A DNA stretch of 64,000 nt from Bacillus sp. F19 (GCA_023823795.1 CP085710.1:2072001-2136000), one strand, 5' to 3'; positions 1-11,190 are shown, counted from the first letter of the stretch. A program made the numbers and translations. The notes: generated from the letters alone by a model not told the origin.

Positions 1-17
1 ATAAGGGAGCAGTAGTA

Positions 18-231
18 ATGAATAAAATCATTGCAGGTAAAAGGCAGATACTCATTCAGGAAGAACAGCATCATTTATGGAAAGATCCTTGAAAAAAGCG
101 GCGATCTTGCTGTCATACAAATTGGAGATTCTAAACTAAAGGCGATGATCGACAGCAGCGTTCCTTCTTCAGGGACCTATTGGTTTAGTTTAAATCCGGT
201 AAATAGGGCAATTCCTTCAGCCCTTGATTGA
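18..231 (+). pseudogene. ylqG: ylqG remnant (FliK-like N-terminus, frameshifted and truncated)
   Basis: An ATG at 18 follows a good ribosome-binding site (AAGGGAG at 3-9) but its frame stops after 24 codons. The next frame, open from 22 to 231, carries a stretch reading IIYGKILEKSGDLAVIQIG and later TYWFSL. This resembles the N-terminal segment of YlqG, a FliK-like protein of roughly 500 residues that precedes ylqH and sucC in B. subtilis. Moving from the first frame to the second near 70-76 restores a plausible N-terminus, so a one-base frameshift is likely. The homology then ends after about 60 codons, so nearly all of the gene is deleted. The assignment rests on position and a short resemblance. 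Confidence 0.5.
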
Positions 232-496
232 TTTACATATTCAAAACTGCATCATGACTGTCACAATTTATAATCAATTCAAACCGTTTCACTCACTCTT
301 TCACAAGGAAGCTGCAAAATTCAATCATGTTCCTGTACAGCAGGATCCTTCGTTTAATGAAATCCTCCATAAGGTGGAAGTGAACGAGCAAATTCCGAAA
401 GAACTTTATCACGCAGTCGCTGAAATCTTTTTATTTATTTATCATGTGGATAAAGAAGTCAAGACCATGTCAGACAAAAATAACTGGGAAAATTGA
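224..496 (+). pseudogene. ylqH: ylqH remnant (FlhB C-terminal-like), N-terminal half lost
   Basis: The last 50 residues of this frame, from about KEAAKFN (near 307) onward, resemble YlqH, the small FlhB-C-terminal-like protein encoded just before sucC in B. subtilis. They also align with the C-terminus of the FlhB in this window: VPVQQDPSFNEIL against VTMVENRPLARAL, then QIPKELYHAVAEIFLFIY against AVPEEFFKAIAEILAYVY. The preceding 28 residues (MIDLHIQNC...FKPFHSLF) match nothing I recognise, and no good ribosome-binding site precedes the start. The N-terminal half of the family is therefore missing. It could still be translated as a 90-residue protein, but I read it as a relic of the same event that removed ylqG. 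Confidence 0.55.
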
Positions 497-578
497 AAAT
501 ATTTTATATTACTAGAAAAATAAATTTTGTGAAAAAGTTAGAAAAAAATAAAGGATTCGACGAATTTCTGCAGAATAG

Positions 579-607
579 TAGACAAGGTATCAACTATTTT
601 ATAAAAT
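579..607 (+). promoter_or_regulatory. Candidate sigma-A promoter for sucCD
   Basis: TAGACA (579-584) and TAAAAT (602-607) are separated by 17 bases, and the sucC ribosome-binding site lies about 35 bases downstream. It is the best promoter match in the 156-base gap before sucC. Confidence 0.5.
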
Positions 608-652
608 GAAAGCGCAGTCTATTTTTTCGTACATAAGTTAGGAGGATGAGAA

Positions 653-1813
653 ATGAATATCCATGAGTATCAAGGAAAAGAAATCCTTAGAAAATATGGA
701 GTAGCAGTACCAAACGGCAAAGTTGCCTTCACAGTTGAAGAAGCTGTGTCAGCAGCAAAAGAATTAGGTACTGAAGTAGTTGTTGTAAAAGCTCAGATCC
801 ATGCGGGCGGCCGCGGAAAAGCTGGCGGGGTAAAAGTTGCAAAGAATATTGAAGAAGTGGAAACTTATGCGAATGAAATTTTAGGGAAAACGCTAGTTAC
901 CCACCAGACAGGTCCGGAAGGCAAAGAAGTAAAACGCTTACTTATCGAAGAAGGCTGCGATATTAAGAAAGAATACTATATCGGACTTGTATTGGACCGC
1001 GCAACTTCACGTGTTGTTTTAATGGCATCTGAAGAAGGCGGAACGGAAATTGAAGAAGTTGCAGAAGCAACTCCTGAAAAGATTTTCAAAGAAGTAATCG
1101 ATCCTGCTGTAGGTTTACAAGCTTACCAGGCTCGCAGAATTGCTTTTAATATTAATATTCAGAAAGAATTAGTCGGGCAGGCTGTTAAATTCATGATGAG
1201 CCTGTACAAAGCATTCACTGAAAAAGACTGTTCAATTGCTGAAATCAATCCTCTTGTTGTAACAGGAGACGGGAAAGTAATGGCGCTGGATGCAAAATTA
1301 AACTTTGACTCAAATGCCCTTTACCGCAGAAAAGATATTCTTGAATACCGTGATCTTGATGAAGAGGATGCTAAAGAGATCGAAGCTTCTAAATATGACT
1401 TAAGCTATATTTCTTTAGATGGAAATATCGGCTGTATGGTAAATGGAGCAGGACTTGCAATGGCAACGATGGATATCATCAAGTACTACGGCGGGGACCC
1501 GGCAAACTTCCTGGACGTTGGGGGCGGTGCAACGGCTGAGAAGGTAACAGAAGCATTTAAGATTATCCTTTCAGATCAAAACGTAAAAGGGATTTTCGTC
1601 AACATTTTCGGCGGAATTATGAAATGTGACATTATCGCTCAGGGTGTTGTTGAGGCTACGAAACAAGTCGGCCTTGAAATTCCTTTAGTTGTCCGTTTAG
1701 AAGGCACTAACGTTGAGCTTGGCAAACAAATCTTAAATGAATCCGGTTTAAATATCACATCTGCAGAATCAATGGCTGATGGCGCACAAAAAATCGTATC
1801 TTTAGTAGGGTAA
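653..1813 (+). CDS. sucC: Succinyl-CoA synthetase (ADP-forming) subunit beta
   Basis: This is the beta subunit of the TCA-cycle enzyme that interconverts succinyl-CoA and succinate with formation of ATP or GTP in the cytoplasm. At 386 residues it is the family's usual length. An N-terminal ATP-grasp domain contains the glycine-rich segment [15 protein letters not shown] (residues 47-61). The C-terminal CoA-ligase domain includes [25 protein letters not shown] and FGGIMKCD. The ATG follows the ribosome-binding site TAGGAGGATG at 640-649. sucD starts 19 bases after its stop, so the two subunits are co-transcribed. Confidence 0.97.
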   Translation: MNIHEYQGKEILRKYGVAVPNGKVAFTVEEAVSAAKELGTEVVVVKAQIHAGGRGKAGGVKVAKNIEEVETYANEILGKTLVTHQTGPEGKEVKRLLIEEGCDIKKEYYIGLVLDRATSRVVLMASEEGGTEIEEVAEATPEKIFKEVIDPAVGLQAYQARRIAFNINIQKELVGQAVKFMMSLYKAFTEKDCSIAEINPLVVTGDGKVMALDAKLNFDSNALYRRKDILEYRDLDEEDAKEIEASKYDLSYISLDGNIGCMVNGAGLAMATMDIIKYYGGDPANFLDVGGGATAEKVTEAFKIILSDQNVKGIFVNIFGGIMKCDIIAQGVVEATKQVGLEIPLVVRLEGTNVELGKQILNESGLNITSAESMADGAQKIVSLVG

Positions 1814-1832
1814 GAAAGGCAGGGGACTTAAG

Positions 1833-2735
1833 ATGAGCGTATTTATTAACAAAGATACTAAAGTAATTGTACAGGGGATTACAGGATCTACTGCGCTATT
1901 TCATACAAAGCAAATGCTTGAGTATGGCACAAAAATAGTAGGCGGAGTTACACCGGGAAAAGGAAACACGGAAGTAGAAGGAGTTCCTGTCTTTAATACA
2001 GTTGAAGATGCTGTTAAAGAAACAGGTGCAAATGCATCAGTCATTTATGTTCCGGCACCATTTGCAGCAGATGCAATCATGGAAGCTGTTGATGCTGAAC
2101 TTGATCTCGTTATCTGTATCACTGAACACATTCCGGTTCTTGATATGGTTAATGTGAAGCGTTACATGGAAGGCAAGAAAACCCGCCTTGTCGGACCAAA
2201 CTGCCCGGGTGTCATCACACCTGATGAATGTAAAATCGGCATCATGCCTGGATATATTCATACAAAAGGACATGTTGGCGTCGTATCACGTTCAGGAACA
2301 TTAACATACGAGGCTGTTCATCAGCTCACTCAAGCAGGCATCGGTCAATCTACAGCTGTAGGTATTGGCGGAGATCCTGTAAACGGCACAAACTTTATCG
2401 ATGTTCTTAAGGCATTCAATGAAGATGAGGACACATATGCAGTCATCATGATCGGCGAAATCGGCGGAACTGCTGAAGAAGAAGCAGCATTATGGATTAA
2501 AGAAAACATGACAAAGCCAGTTGTTGGCTTTATCGGCGGTCAAACAGCACCTCCTGGAAAGCGCATGGGCCATGCTGGTGCGATTATTTCAGGCGGCAAG
2601 GGTACTGCGGCCGAAAAGATTAAAACAATGAATGAGTGCGGCATAAAAGTTGCTGACACTCCATCTGTTATGGGTGAAACATTAATTGAAGCTTTAAAAG
2701 AAAATAATTTGCTGGAAAAATGTAAAACACATTAA
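1833..2735 (+). CDS. sucD: Succinyl-CoA synthetase subunit alpha
   Basis: The alpha subunit binds CoA and carries the phosphohistidine intermediate of succinyl-CoA synthetase. Its 300 residues are full length. The CoA-binding Rossmann segment begins [14 protein letters not shown] (residues 15-28). GPNCPGVI lies at 121-128 and SRSGTLTYE at 152-160. The active-site histidine is His247 in RMGHAGA. It forms a two-gene operon with sucC and is followed by a strong terminator hairpin. Confidence 0.97.
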   Translation: MSVFINKDTKVIVQGITGSTALFHTKQMLEYGTKIVGGVTPGKGNTEVEGVPVFNTVEDAVKETGANASVIYVPAPFAADAIMEAVDAELDLVICITEHIPVLDMVNVKRYMEGKKTRLVGPNCPGVITPDECKIGIMPGYIHTKGHVGVVSRSGTLTYEAVHQLTQAGIGQSTAVGIGGDPVNGTNFIDVLKAFNEDEDTYAVIMIGEIGGTAEEEAALWIKENMTKPVVGFIGGQTAPPGKRMGHAGAIISGGKGTAAEKIKTMNECGIKVADTPSVMGETLIEALKENNLLEKCKTH

Positions 2736-2744
2736 AAAGATCTG

Positions 2745-2776
2745 GGAATAGCATAATATGCTATTCCTTTCTTTCT
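2745..2776 (+). terminator. Terminator after sucD
   Basis: A perfect 10-bp stem (GGAATAGCAT / ATGCTATTCC) with a 3-base loop is followed by the T-rich run TTTCTTTCT. It lies 10 bases after the sucD stop. Confidence 0.85.
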
Positions 2777-2871
2777 ATATCGCTCTTTTCCAATCCAAAA
2801 TGAATACTCCGAAAATCAATCAAGATATGCCTTTTATAAAAACAATATATAATAGTAGAAAGGGACTTAAA

Positions 2872-3753
2872 ATGCTCGAAATAGAAAAAACGCTTATCCA
2901 TTTATCGCACTGCAGGGGCTTTCGCCACCTTAATTTTTTCAAACTGTTTAAAGCCGACTCAACTTTAAAATCCCTATACAGGTTCACAGATCAAGAGATT
3001 CAGCTGCTTTTCAAGCTTACAGATCAAACACTTCCACAATTTCTTCAAGATTTCCACTCATTTAACCTCCAAGACATAAAGGCATATTATGATGAACAGA
3101 ACTTTCATATGCTCACTCTTTTTAATGAAACTTACCCAGAACTGCTGCGTGAGATTCCAGATCCCCCTCCAATTCTCTTTTATAAAGGTGACATAACTCG
3201 TCTAAAATCAAAAAAAATGATCAGCATAGTAGGAACACGGAATCCAACAACATACGGCATAAATGCGCTGCAAAAAATTGTGCCGCCCTTAGTCAGCGAT
3301 GGATGGACCATTGTAAGCGGGCTGGCTAAAGGTATTGACGCTCTTGCCCATCGTGCCGCCTTAAATGAAAAGGGAGCAACAATCGGAGTTATTGCAGGGG
3401 GATTACAACACTTTTATCCTAAGGAAAATAAAGCTCTGTTTGAAAAAATGTCCTCTGAACAGCTTGTCCTCTCGGAACATCCTCCAAATGTAAAACCTCA
3501 AAAATGGCACTTTCCCCAAAGAAACCGGATCATTAGCGGCTTGAGCCTTGGAACAGTTGTGATGCAGGCTAAAGAGAAAAGCGGATCGCTGATTACGGCT
3601 AACATTGCAATAGATCAGGGGAGACAGGTTTTTGCTGTTCCGGGGTCCATATTTGATGATTTCTCTGCTGGAGCAAATCAGCTGATCAAGCAGGGGGCAT
3701 ATCTCGCAGAAGACGGAAGCGATATCATAAATGATCTCATTTTGCAGGTATAA
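2872..3753 (+). CDS. dprA: DNA processing protein DprA (Smf)
   Basis: DprA protects incoming single-stranded DNA during natural transformation and loads RecA onto it. The protein is 293 residues, close to the usual Bacillus length. The Rossmann-like core includes IVGTRNPTTYG, SGLAKGID (149-156) and FPQRNRIISGLS, all family hallmarks. The open frame extends back to 2758, but that part overlaps the sucD terminator. I therefore chose the ATG at 2872, which has AGAAAGGGA about 8 bases upstream. TATAAT at 2848-2853 could be a -10 element, although no good -35 precedes it. In B. subtilis dprA also sits between sucD and topA. Confidence 0.93.
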   Translation: MLEIEKTLIHLSHCRGFRHLNFFKLFKADSTLKSLYRFTDQEIQLLFKLTDQTLPQFLQDFHSFNLQDIKAYYDEQNFHMLTLFNETYPELLREIPDPPPILFYKGDITRLKSKKMISIVGTRNPTTYGINALQKIVPPLVSDGWTIVSGLAKGIDALAHRAALNEKGATIGVIAGGLQHFYPKENKALFEKMSSEQLVLSEHPPNVKPQKWHFPQRNRIISGLSLGTVVMQAKEKSGSLITANIAIDQGRQVFAVPGSIFDDFSAGANQLIKQGAYLAEDGSDIINDLILQV

Positions 3754-3788
3754 TAAGCGTATTTTTCCTTCTTATGTTCATTTACTGT

Positions 3789-3818
3789 TTGACAAACTGC
3801 ATCACAATATTTAATAAT
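3789..3818 (+). promoter_or_regulatory. Candidate sigma-A promoter for topA
   Basis: A consensus -35 TTGACA (3789-3794) is followed after 18 bases by AATAAT (3813-3818, 5 of 6 matches). It lies about 160 bases before topA. The remainder of the 222-base gap (3754-3975) shows nothing I recognise except the topA ribosome-binding site. Confidence 0.55.
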
Positions 3819-3975
3819 AGTGGAGATTTAACCTGTTTAAGCAAATCATGGAATGTATGCGTTATTCTTTGTATGCGGCAGGAATATCATTTCATTTAAA
3901 AGATAAACTCATAAATTTAAAAAAGTGAAAGTATGAAAATAAAGAGAGAGAACACCTCTTTAAGGAGGATCATGT

Positions 3976-6051
3976 ATGTCGGATTTTTTAGTGATTGTTG
4001 AATCGCCGGCAAAAGCGAAAACAATTGAACGATATCTAGGAAAAAAATATAAGGTTAAAGCTTCTATGGGGCATGTCCGCGATCTTCCAAGAAGTCAGAT
4101 CGGCGTAGACACTGAGGGGAATTACGAACCGAAATATATTACTATTCGGGGGAAAGGGCCAGTCCTTAAAGAATTAAAAACAGCAGCAAAAAAAGCCAAA
4201 AAAGTCTATCTCGCAGCTGACCCGGATCGCGAAGGGGAAGCTATTGCCTGGCACCTCGCTCATAGTCTTGACGTTGACGTACTGTCAGACTGCCGTGTCG
4301 TTTTCAATGAGATAACAAAGGATGCCATCAAAGAATCATTTAAACATCCTCGTCCCATCAACATGGATTTAGTTGATGCTCAGCAGGCGAGACGTATTCT
4401 GGACAGATTAGTCGGGTATAAAATCAGCCCGATTCTCTGGAAAAAAGTAAAAAAAGGATTAAGCGCGGGACGCGTTCAGTCTGTTGCTGTCCGTTTAATC
4501 ATTGACCGCGAAAAAGAAATAAAGGCATTTGTTCCGGAAGAATACTGGACAATAGAAAGTCAATTCTTAAAAGACCAAGATCTTTTCGATGGTGCATTCT
4601 TTGGGATCAGCGGGAAAAAAGCGGAATTAAAAACCGAAGCTGATGTTAACGAAGTATTAAATAAAATCAAAGGCAACAATTTTACAGTCACAAACGTTTC
4701 GAAAAAAGAAAGAAAACGTAATCCAGCAGTTCCATTTACAACATCTACACTCCAGCAGGAAGCGGCCCGTAAATTGAATTTCAGAGCGAAAAAGACAATG
4801 ATGATTGCACAGCAGTTATACGAAGGAATGGACCTTGGTAAAGAGGGGACTGTCGGTCTGATTACGTACATGCGTACAGATTCTACAAGAATTTCTGAAA
4901 CAGCTCAGCAAGAAGCATTTACTTTCATTGAACAGAAGTATGGCAAAGAATTTACGAATACAGAGAAGAAGGCTGCGAAAAAAAATTCAAATACCCAAGA
5001 TGCCCATGAGGCGATCCGCCCTACTTCAACTCTGAAGGATCCTGCATCTTTAAAAGAATTCTTAAGCCGCGATCAGCTGCGTTTATACAAATTAATCTGG
5101 GAACGTTTTGTAGCAAGTCAAATGGCATCTGCCGTACTTGATACAATGAGTGTCGATTTAAACAATAACGATGTAATGTTCAGAGCAAATGGCTCCAAAA
5201 TTAAATTTCCCGGATTTATGAAAGTATATGTCGAAGGAAATGATGATGGAGTGGAAGAGAAGGACCGCATGCTTCCTGATTTACAAAATGGAGATGTGGT
5301 TTATTCAAAGGATATAGAACCTGCTCAGCATTTCACTCAGCCTCCCCCTCGCTATACAGAGGCAAGACTTGTAAAAACGCTTGAGGAGCTTGGAATAGGC
5401 AGACCGTCAACTTATGCACCTACTCTTGATACAATTCAGAAAAGAGGCTATGTTGCCCTTGATAATAAACGATTTATTCCGACTGAGCTTGGTGAGATCG
5501 TTCTTGAATTGATCATGGAATTTTTCCCTGAAATCATTAATGTTGAATTTACGGCTAAAATGGAAAACAGTCTTGATGAAATTGAAGACGGAAATGTACA
5601 ATGGGCCAATATCATTGACGATTTTTATAAAGATTTTGCAAAGCGCCTGGAAGTCGCTGAAAATGAAATGGAAGAAATCGAAATTAAAGATGAACCGGCA
5701 GGTGTGGACTGTGAAGAATGCGGCAACCCAATGGTGTTTAAGATGGGGCGTTACGGAAAATTCATGGCTTGCTCGAATTTCCCCGATTGCCGCAATACAA
5801 AACCGATTGTGAAAGAAATCGGGGTTCCTTGTCCGAAATGTGAAAAAGGAAATATCGTTGAAAGAAAATCAAAGAAACGCCGCATTTTCTATGGCTGTGA
5901 TCAATTTCCAGAATGTGACTTCCTATCATGGGATAAACCGATTGCAAGATCATGCCCAAAATGTGATAATATGCTAGTTGAGAAAAAACTTAAAAAGGGC
6001 ATGCAGGTACAGTGCGTGAACTGTGATTATAAAGAAGAACAGCAAAAGTAA
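3976..6051 (+). CDS. topA: DNA topoisomerase I
   Basis: Type IA topoisomerase that relaxes negative supercoils through a transient 5'-phosphotyrosine link. At 691 residues it is the usual Bacillus length. The N-terminal TOPRIM domain has [16 protein letters not shown] and the metal-binding DPDREGE (82-88). The catalytic tyrosine is Tyr298 in [10 protein letters not shown]. The C-terminus holds three four-cysteine zinc-ribbon modules, each with two CxxC-type pairs, between about residues 575 and 690. The ribosome-binding site AAGGAGG at 3962-3968 supports the ATG at 3976. Confidence 0.97.
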   Translation: MSDFLVIVESPAKAKTIERYLGKKYKVKASMGHVRDLPRSQIGVDTEGNYEPKYITIRGKGPVLKELKTAAKKAKKVYLAADPDREGEAIAWHLAHSLDVDVLSDCRVVFNEITKDAIKESFKHPRPINMDLVDAQQARRILDRLVGYKISPILWKKVKKGLSAGRVQSVAVRLIIDREKEIKAFVPEEYWTIESQFLKDQDLFDGAFFGISGKKAELKTEADVNEVLNKIKGNNFTVTNVSKKERKRNPAVPFTTSTLQQEAARKLNFRAKKTMMIAQQLYEGMDLGKEGTVGLITYMRTDSTRISETAQQEAFTFIEQKYGKEFTNTEKKAAKKNSNTQDAHEAIRPTSTLKDPASLKEFLSRDQLRLYKLIWERFVASQMASAVLDTMSVDLNNNDVMFRANGSKIKFPGFMKVYVEGNDDGVEEKDRMLPDLQNGDVVYSKDIEPAQHFTQPPPRYTEARLVKTLEELGIGRPSTYAPTLDTIQKRGYVALDNKRFIPTELGEIVLELIMEFFPEIINVEFTAKMENSLDEIEDGNVQWANIIDDFYKDFAKRLEVAENEMEEIEIKDEPAGVDCEECGNPMVFKMGRYGKFMACSNFPDCRNTKPIVKEIGVPCPKCEKGNIVERKSKKRRIFYGCDQFPECDFLSWDKPIARSCPKCDNMLVEKKLKKGMQVQCVNCDYKEEQQK

Positions 6052-6080
6052 AGGTGAGCGAAGTCTTGCTCACCTTCTTT
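6051..6080 (+). terminator. Hairpin between topA and trmFO
   Basis: A 9-bp stem (AAGGTGAGC / GCTCACCTT) with an 8-base loop begins at the last base of the topA stop codon. Only CTTT follows, so termination may be partial, allowing some read-through into trmFO. Confidence 0.6.
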
Positions 6081-6104
6081 ATGTGTTTTATGGAGGTTAA
6101 AAAA

Positions 6105-7409
6105 ATGAACAATAAAACAGTAAATGTAATTGGAGCCGGTCTTGCCGGAAGTGAAGCAGCATGGCAGCTTGCAAATCGCGGAGTCCAGGTAAACTTGTAT
6201 GAAATGAGACCGGTTAAACAAACACCTGCTCATCATACAGATAAATTTGCAGAATTGGTGTGCAGTAATTCCCTGCGAGCAAATGGTTTAACAAATGCAG
6301 TAGGCGTTCTGAAAGAAGAAATGAGAATGTTTGATTCAGTCATTATTAAATCTGCTGACGATTGTGCAGTACCAGCAGGAGGCGCACTGGCAGTTGACCG
6401 TCACGAATTTGCAGCCCTTGTTACGGATCGGGTGAAAGGGCATCCTAATGTTGCGGTCATCACTGACGAAGTAACTGAAATCCCCGCTGGTCCTACAATT
6501 ATTGCAACTGGACCGCTTACTTCTAAAGCGTTATCCGAGCAATTAAAGGCGCTTACTGGTGAAGAATATTTGTACTTTTATGATGCAGCTGCACCAATTC
6601 TTGAAAAAGACAGCATTGACATGGATAAGGTATATTTGAAATCCCGTTATGATAAAGGCGAAGCAGCATATTTAAACTGCCCGATGACAGAAGAAGAGTT
6701 TGATCGTTTCTATGATGCGCTCATTGAAGCCGAAACTGTTCCTCTAAAAGAATTTGAAAAGGAAATTTTCTTTGAAGGCTGCATGCCGATTGAAGTAATG
6801 GCAAAACGCGGTAAAAAGACAATGCTTTTTGGCCCGCTTAAACCAGTTGGACTTGAAGATCCGAAGACTGGAAAAAGACCACATGCGGTTGTTCAGCTCA
6901 GACAGGATGATGCTGCCGGCACTCTTTATAACATTGTCGGTTTTCAGACACATTTAAAATGGGGGCCGCAAAAGGAAGTATTGAAGCTGATCCCGGGTTT
7001 AGAAAATGCAGAGATTGTCAGATACGGTGTCATGCACCGGAATACATTCATTAATTCTCCTAAAATGCTTAAGCCGACTTATCAGTATAAAGAGAGAGAG
7101 GATCTGTTCTTTGCAGGTCAAATGACAGGTGTTGAAGGCTATGTAGAATCTGCAGCTTCAGGCTTATTGGCAGGCATCAATGCTGCAAATTATGTTCTTG
7201 GGGAAGAATTGCTTGTGCTTCCGCATGAGACTGCAATGGGAAGCATGGCAAGATACATTACAACAGCAAATCCTGACAATTTCCAGCCTATGAATGCGAA
7301 TTTTGGCATTTTTGCAGAGCTTCCTGAGCGCATCAAAAATAAAAAAGAACGCTATGAAAGATACGCTAACAGAGCGATAGAAACAATTCAAAAAATTTCG
7401 AAAAAATAA
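6105..7409 (+). CDS. trmFO: Methylenetetrahydrofolate-tRNA-(uracil-5-)-methyltransferase TrmFO
   Basis: A flavoprotein that methylates U54 in the tRNA T-loop using methylenetetrahydrofolate (the gene was formerly called gid). The protein has 434 residues. The N-terminal FAD-binding loop [10 protein letters not shown] lies at residues 10-19, and downstream segments include [16 protein letters not shown] and [16 protein letters not shown]. An open frame begins at 6054 inside the terminator hairpin. The ATG at 6105, with GGAGG at 6092-6096, is clearly the real start because the flavin motif follows at the normal distance. Confidence 0.96.
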   Translation: MNNKTVNVIGAGLAGSEAAWQLANRGVQVNLYEMRPVKQTPAHHTDKFAELVCSNSLRANGLTNAVGVLKEEMRMFDSVIIKSADDCAVPAGGALAVDRHEFAALVTDRVKGHPNVAVITDEVTEIPAGPTIIATGPLTSKALSEQLKALTGEEYLYFYDAAAPILEKDSIDMDKVYLKSRYDKGEAAYLNCPMTEEEFDRFYDALIEAETVPLKEFEKEIFFEGCMPIEVMAKRGKKTMLFGPLKPVGLEDPKTGKRPHAVVQLRQDDAAGTLYNIVGFQTHLKWGPQKEVLKLIPGLENAEIVRYGVMHRNTFINSPKMLKPTYQYKEREDLFFAGQMTGVEGYVESAASGLLAGINAANYVLGEELLVLPHETAMGSMARYITTANPDNFQPMNANFGIFAELPERIKNKKERYERYANRAIETIQKISKK

Positions 7410-7422
7410 TAGAAATCATTTG

Positions 7423-7462
7423 CAAGGGCTGCTGAATGTATGATAACATTTAGTAGCCCTTG
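7423..7462 (+). other. Inverted repeat upstream of xerC
   Basis: CAAGGGCT (7423-7430) pairs with AGCCCTTG (7455-7462), and the intervening bases can extend the stem imperfectly. No T-run follows. The 3' arm ends two bases before the xerC ribosome-binding site (GAGGTG, 7464-7469), so it may affect xerC translation more than transcription. Confidence 0.45.
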
Positions 7463-7471
7463 TGAGGTGTT

Positions 7472-8383
7472 ATGATGGAAAATGTTAAGAATTCTTTAAG
7501 TCTGTTCGTAGAATATTTACAAATTGAGAAAAACTATTCACAATATACAATAGTGAATTATGTTGCTGATATAGAAGATTTTTTTATATTTATGAAGGAG
7601 CAATCCTTGATTGATCTTCAGCTCATTACATATTCTGATACAAGATTATACTTAACTCAGCTGCATCAAAAAAACTTTGCCAGAAAAACAATTTCAAGAA
7701 AAATTTCTTCGTTAAGAAGCTTTTACAGATTCCTTAATCGGGAAAAGCTAGCAGCAGAAAATCCATTTGCGAGTGTCTCTCTTCCCAAAAAAGAGCAGAG
7801 GCTGCCTCAATACTTATATGAAAAAGAGCTCGAGCAGCTGTTTACTCTATCAGATCCTGCTGCTGCAGCCGGCCAGAGAAATCAGGCATTGCTTGAAGTT
7901 TTATATGGTACAGGTATAAGGGTAAGCGAATTGTGTCAAATCAGGCTTTCCGATCTTGACTTGCATATAGGCACTGTCCTTGTGAACGGCAAAGGCGGAA
8001 AACAGCGCTATGTTCCCTTTGGAAGCTTTGCACAGGACACTTTGGAACTTTATCTATCTTCAGGAAGAAAGCAGCTGCTTCTTAAAGATAAACAAAATGG
8101 AGATCATGATCATCTTTTTGTCAATCAGCGGGGCGGACCTTTGTCTGTAAGGGGGGTCCGGCACATTTTAAATGAAATGATTAAGAAGACTTCTTCAACA
8201 ATGAATATCAGCCCGCATATGTTCAGGCATACGTTTGCGACACACCTTTTGAATGAAGGTGCTGATATGAGAAGCGTTCAGGAGCTTTTAGGCCATTCCC
8301 ATTTATCTTCTACACAAATCTATACTCATGTGACAAAAGATCATTTACGAAACATTTATCTGTCTCATCATCCGCGTGCTTAA
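7472..8383 (+). CDS. xerC: Tyrosine recombinase XerC (CodV)
   Basis: A site-specific recombinase that, with XerD, resolves chromosome dimers at dif. Its 303 residues contain an N-terminal SAM-like core-binding domain (about 5-90) and a C-terminal catalytic domain. All catalytic residues are visible: Arg150 (GTGIRVSEL), Lys174 (NGKGGKQR), His249 and Arg252 ([10 protein letters not shown]), His275 (LLGHSHLS) and Tyr284 (TQIYTH). Two ATG codons lie in tandem, so the start may be at 7472 or 7475. It heads the xerC-hslV-hslU-codY group, as in B. subtilis, so it is the housekeeping recombinase and not a mobile-element integrase. Confidence 0.95.
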   Translation: MMENVKNSLSLFVEYLQIEKNYSQYTIVNYVADIEDFFIFMKEQSLIDLQLITYSDTRLYLTQLHQKNFARKTISRKISSLRSFYRFLNREKLAAENPFASVSLPKKEQRLPQYLYEKELEQLFTLSDPAAAAGQRNQALLEVLYGTGIRVSELCQIRLSDLDLHIGTVLVNGKGGKQRYVPFGSFAQDTLELYLSSGRKQLLLKDKQNGDHDHLFVNQRGGPLSVRGVRHILNEMIKKTSSTMNISPHMFRHTFATHLLNEGADMRSVQELLGHSHLSSTQIYTHVTKDHLRNIYLSHHPRA

Positions 8384-8408
8384 AGAAAAAGATTACGGAG
8401 GAATTTGT

Positions 8409-8951
8409 ATGTCTCAATTTCATGCGACGACCATTTTTGCGATCCAGCACAACGGCAAATGTGCAATGGCAGGCGACGGTCAAGTAACATTCGGCAATTC
8501 AGTTGTAATGAAACACACTGCAAAAAAAGTGCGAAAGCTATTTAACGGCAAGGTCATTGCTGGATTTGCCGGTTCAGTAGCAGATGCGTTCACTTTATTT
8601 GAAATGTTTGAAGGAAAGCTTGAAGAATACAATGGAAACCTCCAGCGTGCAGCGGTCGAGCTGGCAAAAGAATGGCGCAGCGATAAAGTGCTGCGAAAGC
8701 TTGAGGCCATGCTCATCGTCATGAACGAAGAAGATATCCTTCTCATTTCTGGTACAGGCGAAGTGATCGAACCTGATGACGGGATTTTAGCGATTGGATC
8801 TGGCGGAAATTATGCTCTCTCAGCAGGAAGAGCGCTTAAAAGATATTCTGGAGATGCGCTCTCAGCAAAAGAAATAGCAGAAGCAGCACTTCAGATGGCC
8901 GGAGAAATTTGCGTTTATACAAATCTGAATATAACAGTAGAAGAGTTATAA
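8409..8951 (+). CDS. hslV: ATP-dependent protease proteolytic subunit HslV (ClpQ/CodW)
   Basis: The peptidase subunit of the two-part HslUV (CodWX) protease. The ATG at 8409 gives 180 residues beginning [13 protein letters not shown], with GGAGG at 8397-8401 upstream. An earlier start at 8376 would overlap xerC and is not needed. As in the B. subtilis protein, a five-residue extension ending in His-Ala precedes the TTIFA segment that begins most HslV proteins. After loss of Met the N-terminus would be Ser, which fits the reported N-terminal-serine chemistry of B. subtilis Cod[15 protein letters not shown] is conserved near the C-terminus. Confidence 0.96.
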   Translation: MSQFHATTIFAIQHNGKCAMAGDGQVTFGNSVVMKHTAKKVRKLFNGKVIAGFAGSVADAFTLFEMFEGKLEEYNGNLQRAAVELAKEWRSDKVLRKLEAMLIVMNEEDILLISGTGEVIEPDDGILAIGSGGNYALSAGRALKRYSGDALSAKEIAEAALQMAGEICVYTNLNITVEEL

Positions 8952-8970
8952 AGAGAGGAGTAATGATCAA

Positions 8971-10371
8971 ATGAAAGAAATGACGCCAAGACAAATTGTT
9001 GAACGTTTGGATCAGTATATTGTTGGTCAGAAAGACGCAAAAAAAGCGGTTGCTGTTGCTTTAAGAAACCGTTACCGCAGAAGTCTGCTGTCAGAAAACC
9101 TTCGCGATGAAGTTGTGCCGAAGAACATTTTAATGATTGGACCTACCGGAGTAGGCAAGACGGAAATTGCAAGAAGAATTGCAAAGCTTGTAGGAGCTCC
9201 TTTCATAAAAGTTGAAGCAACCAAATTCACTGAAGTCGGCTATGTAGGACGTGATGTTGAATCAATGGTCCGTGATCTAGTTGAAACATCAGTCCGATTA
9301 GTAAAAGAAGAAAAAATGATAGAAGTAAAATCCTCAGCTGAAGAAAATGCCAATAGAAGACTTGTAGAATTATTAGTTCCAGGCAAGAAAAAGCAAACAT
9401 CATATAAAAACCCATTAGAAATGCTTTTCGGCGGTGCTCAGGGTACCTCACAAGAACAAGATGATTATTCAGCTGAAGAGCAGTCTACAGAAGAAAAAAG
9501 ACGCAAAATTGCTCATCAGCTTGCTTTAGGCGAACTTGAAGAACACCATGTCACGGTGGAAGTAGAAGAACAGCATGCTTCAATGTTTGATATGCTTCAA
9601 GGATCGGGTATGGAACAAATGGGCATGAACATGCAGGACGCATTAAGCAGTTTTATGCCTAAAAAGAAGAAAAAGCGCAAGCTCACAGTGCGCGAGGCGC
9701 GAAAAGTTCTGACAAGTGAAGAAGCGCAAAAACTGATTGATATGGATGATGTTACACAAGACGCCGTTTTGCGCGCAGAGCAGATGGGCATCATTTTCAT
9801 AGATGAAATCGACAAAATCGCCAAGAAGAATCAAGCTGGTTCTTCAGCTGATGTATCCAGAGAAGGAGTTCAGCGCGATATCCTCCCAATCGTTGAAGGA
9901 TCAACAGTGGTAACAAAATATGGATCTGTCAAAACAGATCACGTGCTGTTCATTGCTGCAGGTGCATTCCATATTGCCAAACCGTCTGATTTAATTCCGG
10001 AGCTTCAGGGAAGATTCCCTATCCGTGTTGAACTGACTAAATTAAATGTAGAAGATTTCGTCCGGATTTTAACGGAGCCAGATAATGCTCTGCTGAAGCA
10101 ATATTCGGCTTTATTGGAAACAGAAGGTATACAACTTGAATTTTCTGACGATGCTATTCGTAAGATTGCAGAGGTTGCATTCCAGGTCAATCAGGACACG
10201 GATAATATCGGGGCAAGAAGACTTCATACAATACTTGAAAGACTTCTCGAAGACCTTTCATTTGAAGCACCCGAGATCACATTAGATAAAATAGCGATCA
10301 CACCTCAGTATGTCGAGGATAAATTAAGCAAAATTGCTAAAAACAAAGACTTAAGTCAATTTATTTTATAA
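8971..10371 (+). CDS. hslU: ATP-dependent protease ATPase subunit HslU (ClpY/CodX)
   Basis: AAA+ unfoldase that feeds substrates to HslV. At 466 residues it is full length. The Walker A motif GPTGVGKT lies at 57-64, and Walker B is in [10 protein letters not shown] around 270-280. The I-domain insertion is between them and contains the basic patch KKKKKRK. A C-terminal sensor-2 region ([18 protein letters not shown]) and the short tail that docks into HslV are present. It starts 19 bases after hslV with an AGAGAGGAG ribosome-binding site. Confidence 0.97.
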   Translation: MKEMTPRQIVERLDQYIVGQKDAKKAVAVALRNRYRRSLLSENLRDEVVPKNILMIGPTGVGKTEIARRIAKLVGAPFIKVEATKFTEVGYVGRDVESMVRDLVETSVRLVKEEKMIEVKSSAEENANRRLVELLVPGKKKQTSYKNPLEMLFGGAQGTSQEQDDYSAEEQSTEEKRRKIAHQLALGELEEHHVTVEVEEQHASMFDMLQGSGMEQMGMNMQDALSSFMPKKKKKRKLTVREARKVLTSEEAQKLIDMDDVTQDAVLRAEQMGIIFIDEIDKIAKKNQAGSSADVSREGVQRDILPIVEGSTVVTKYGSVKTDHVLFIAAGAFHIAKPSDLIPELQGRFPIRVELTKLNVEDFVRILTEPDNALLKQYSALLETEGIQLEFSDDAIRKIAEVAFQVNQDTDNIGARRLHTILERLLEDLSFEAPEITLDKIAITPQYVEDKLSKIAKNKDLSQFIL

Positions 10372-10398
10372 TTCCATATTTCCAGGAGGAACTTACTA

Positions 10399-11178
10399 AT
10401 GGCTTTATTGCAAAAAACAAGAAAAATTAATGCTATGCTTCAAAAGGCAGCAGGAAAACCAGTTAATTTCAAAGAAATGTCGGAAACATTAAGTGATGTC
10501 ATCGAAGCAAATATATTCGTCGTCAGCCGCCGCGGCAAACTTTTAGGATTTGCCATCAATCAGCAGATTGAGAATGAGCGTATGATTCAAATGCTTGAAG
10601 ATCGTCAATTTCCTGAAGAATACACAAAGAATTTATTTAACGTCAATGAAACATCATCAAACCTTGATGTTTTCAGTGAGTATACAGCTTTCCCTGTTGA
10701 AAACCGAGAGCTGTTCAAAAGCGGCTTAACTACAATTGTACCTATCATTGGAGGCGGAGAGCGTCTGGGAACACTTATCTTAGCTCGTCTGCAGGCTCAA
10801 TTCGAGGATGATGATTTAATTCTTGCTGAGTATGGAGCTACAGTTGTCGGAATGGAGATTCTTCGTGAAAAAGCAGAAGAAATTGAAGACGAAGCAAGAA
10901 GCAAAGCAGTCGTTCAAATGGCAATCAGCTCTTTATCTTACAGTGAGTTAGAAGCAATTGAGCACATTTTTGAAGAATTAAATGGAAATGAAGGCTTGCT
11001 GGTTGCGAGTAAAATTGCTGACCGAGTAGGAATTACCCGTTCGGTTATCGTTAATGCATTGCGCAAACTTGAGAGTGCTGGTGTTATTGAATCACGTTCT
11101 CTTGGAATGAAAGGCACGTACATTAAAGTATTAAATGATAAATTCCTATTTGAACTTGAAAAATTAAAAACAAATTAA
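10399..11178 (+). CDS. codY: GTP-sensing transcriptional pleiotropic repressor CodY
   Basis: A global regulator that senses branched-chain amino acids and GTP and represses stationary-phase genes; in B. subtilis these include the fla/che operon immediately downstream. The 259 residues are the standard length. An N-terminal GAF domain (about 1-155) binds isoleucine or valine. The C-terminal winged helix (about 200-250) includes [21 protein letters not shown] and [14 protein letters not shown] at 10384-10388 precedes the ATG. It is the last gene of the xerC-hslVU-codY operon. Confidence 0.98.
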   Translation: MALLQKTRKINAMLQKAAGKPVNFKEMSETLSDVIEANIFVVSRRGKLLGFAINQQIENERMIQMLEDRQFPEEYTKNLFNVNETSSNLDVFSEYTAFPVENRELFKSGLTTIVPIIGGGERLGTLILARLQAQFEDDDLILAEYGATVVGMEILREKAEEIEDEARSKAVVQMAISSLSYSELEAIEHIFEELNGNEGLLVASKIADRVGITRSVIVNALRKLESAGVIESRSLGMKGTYIKVLNDKFLFELEKLKTN

Positions 11179-11190
11179 CAATATCATTAC

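Noticed and set aside
7472-8383. XerC as the integrase of a mobile element
   Set aside because: It is a tyrosine recombinase, but it lies in the conserved xerC-hslV-hslU-codY order next to trmFO, with no att-like repeats or phage genes nearby, so it is the housekeeping enzyme.
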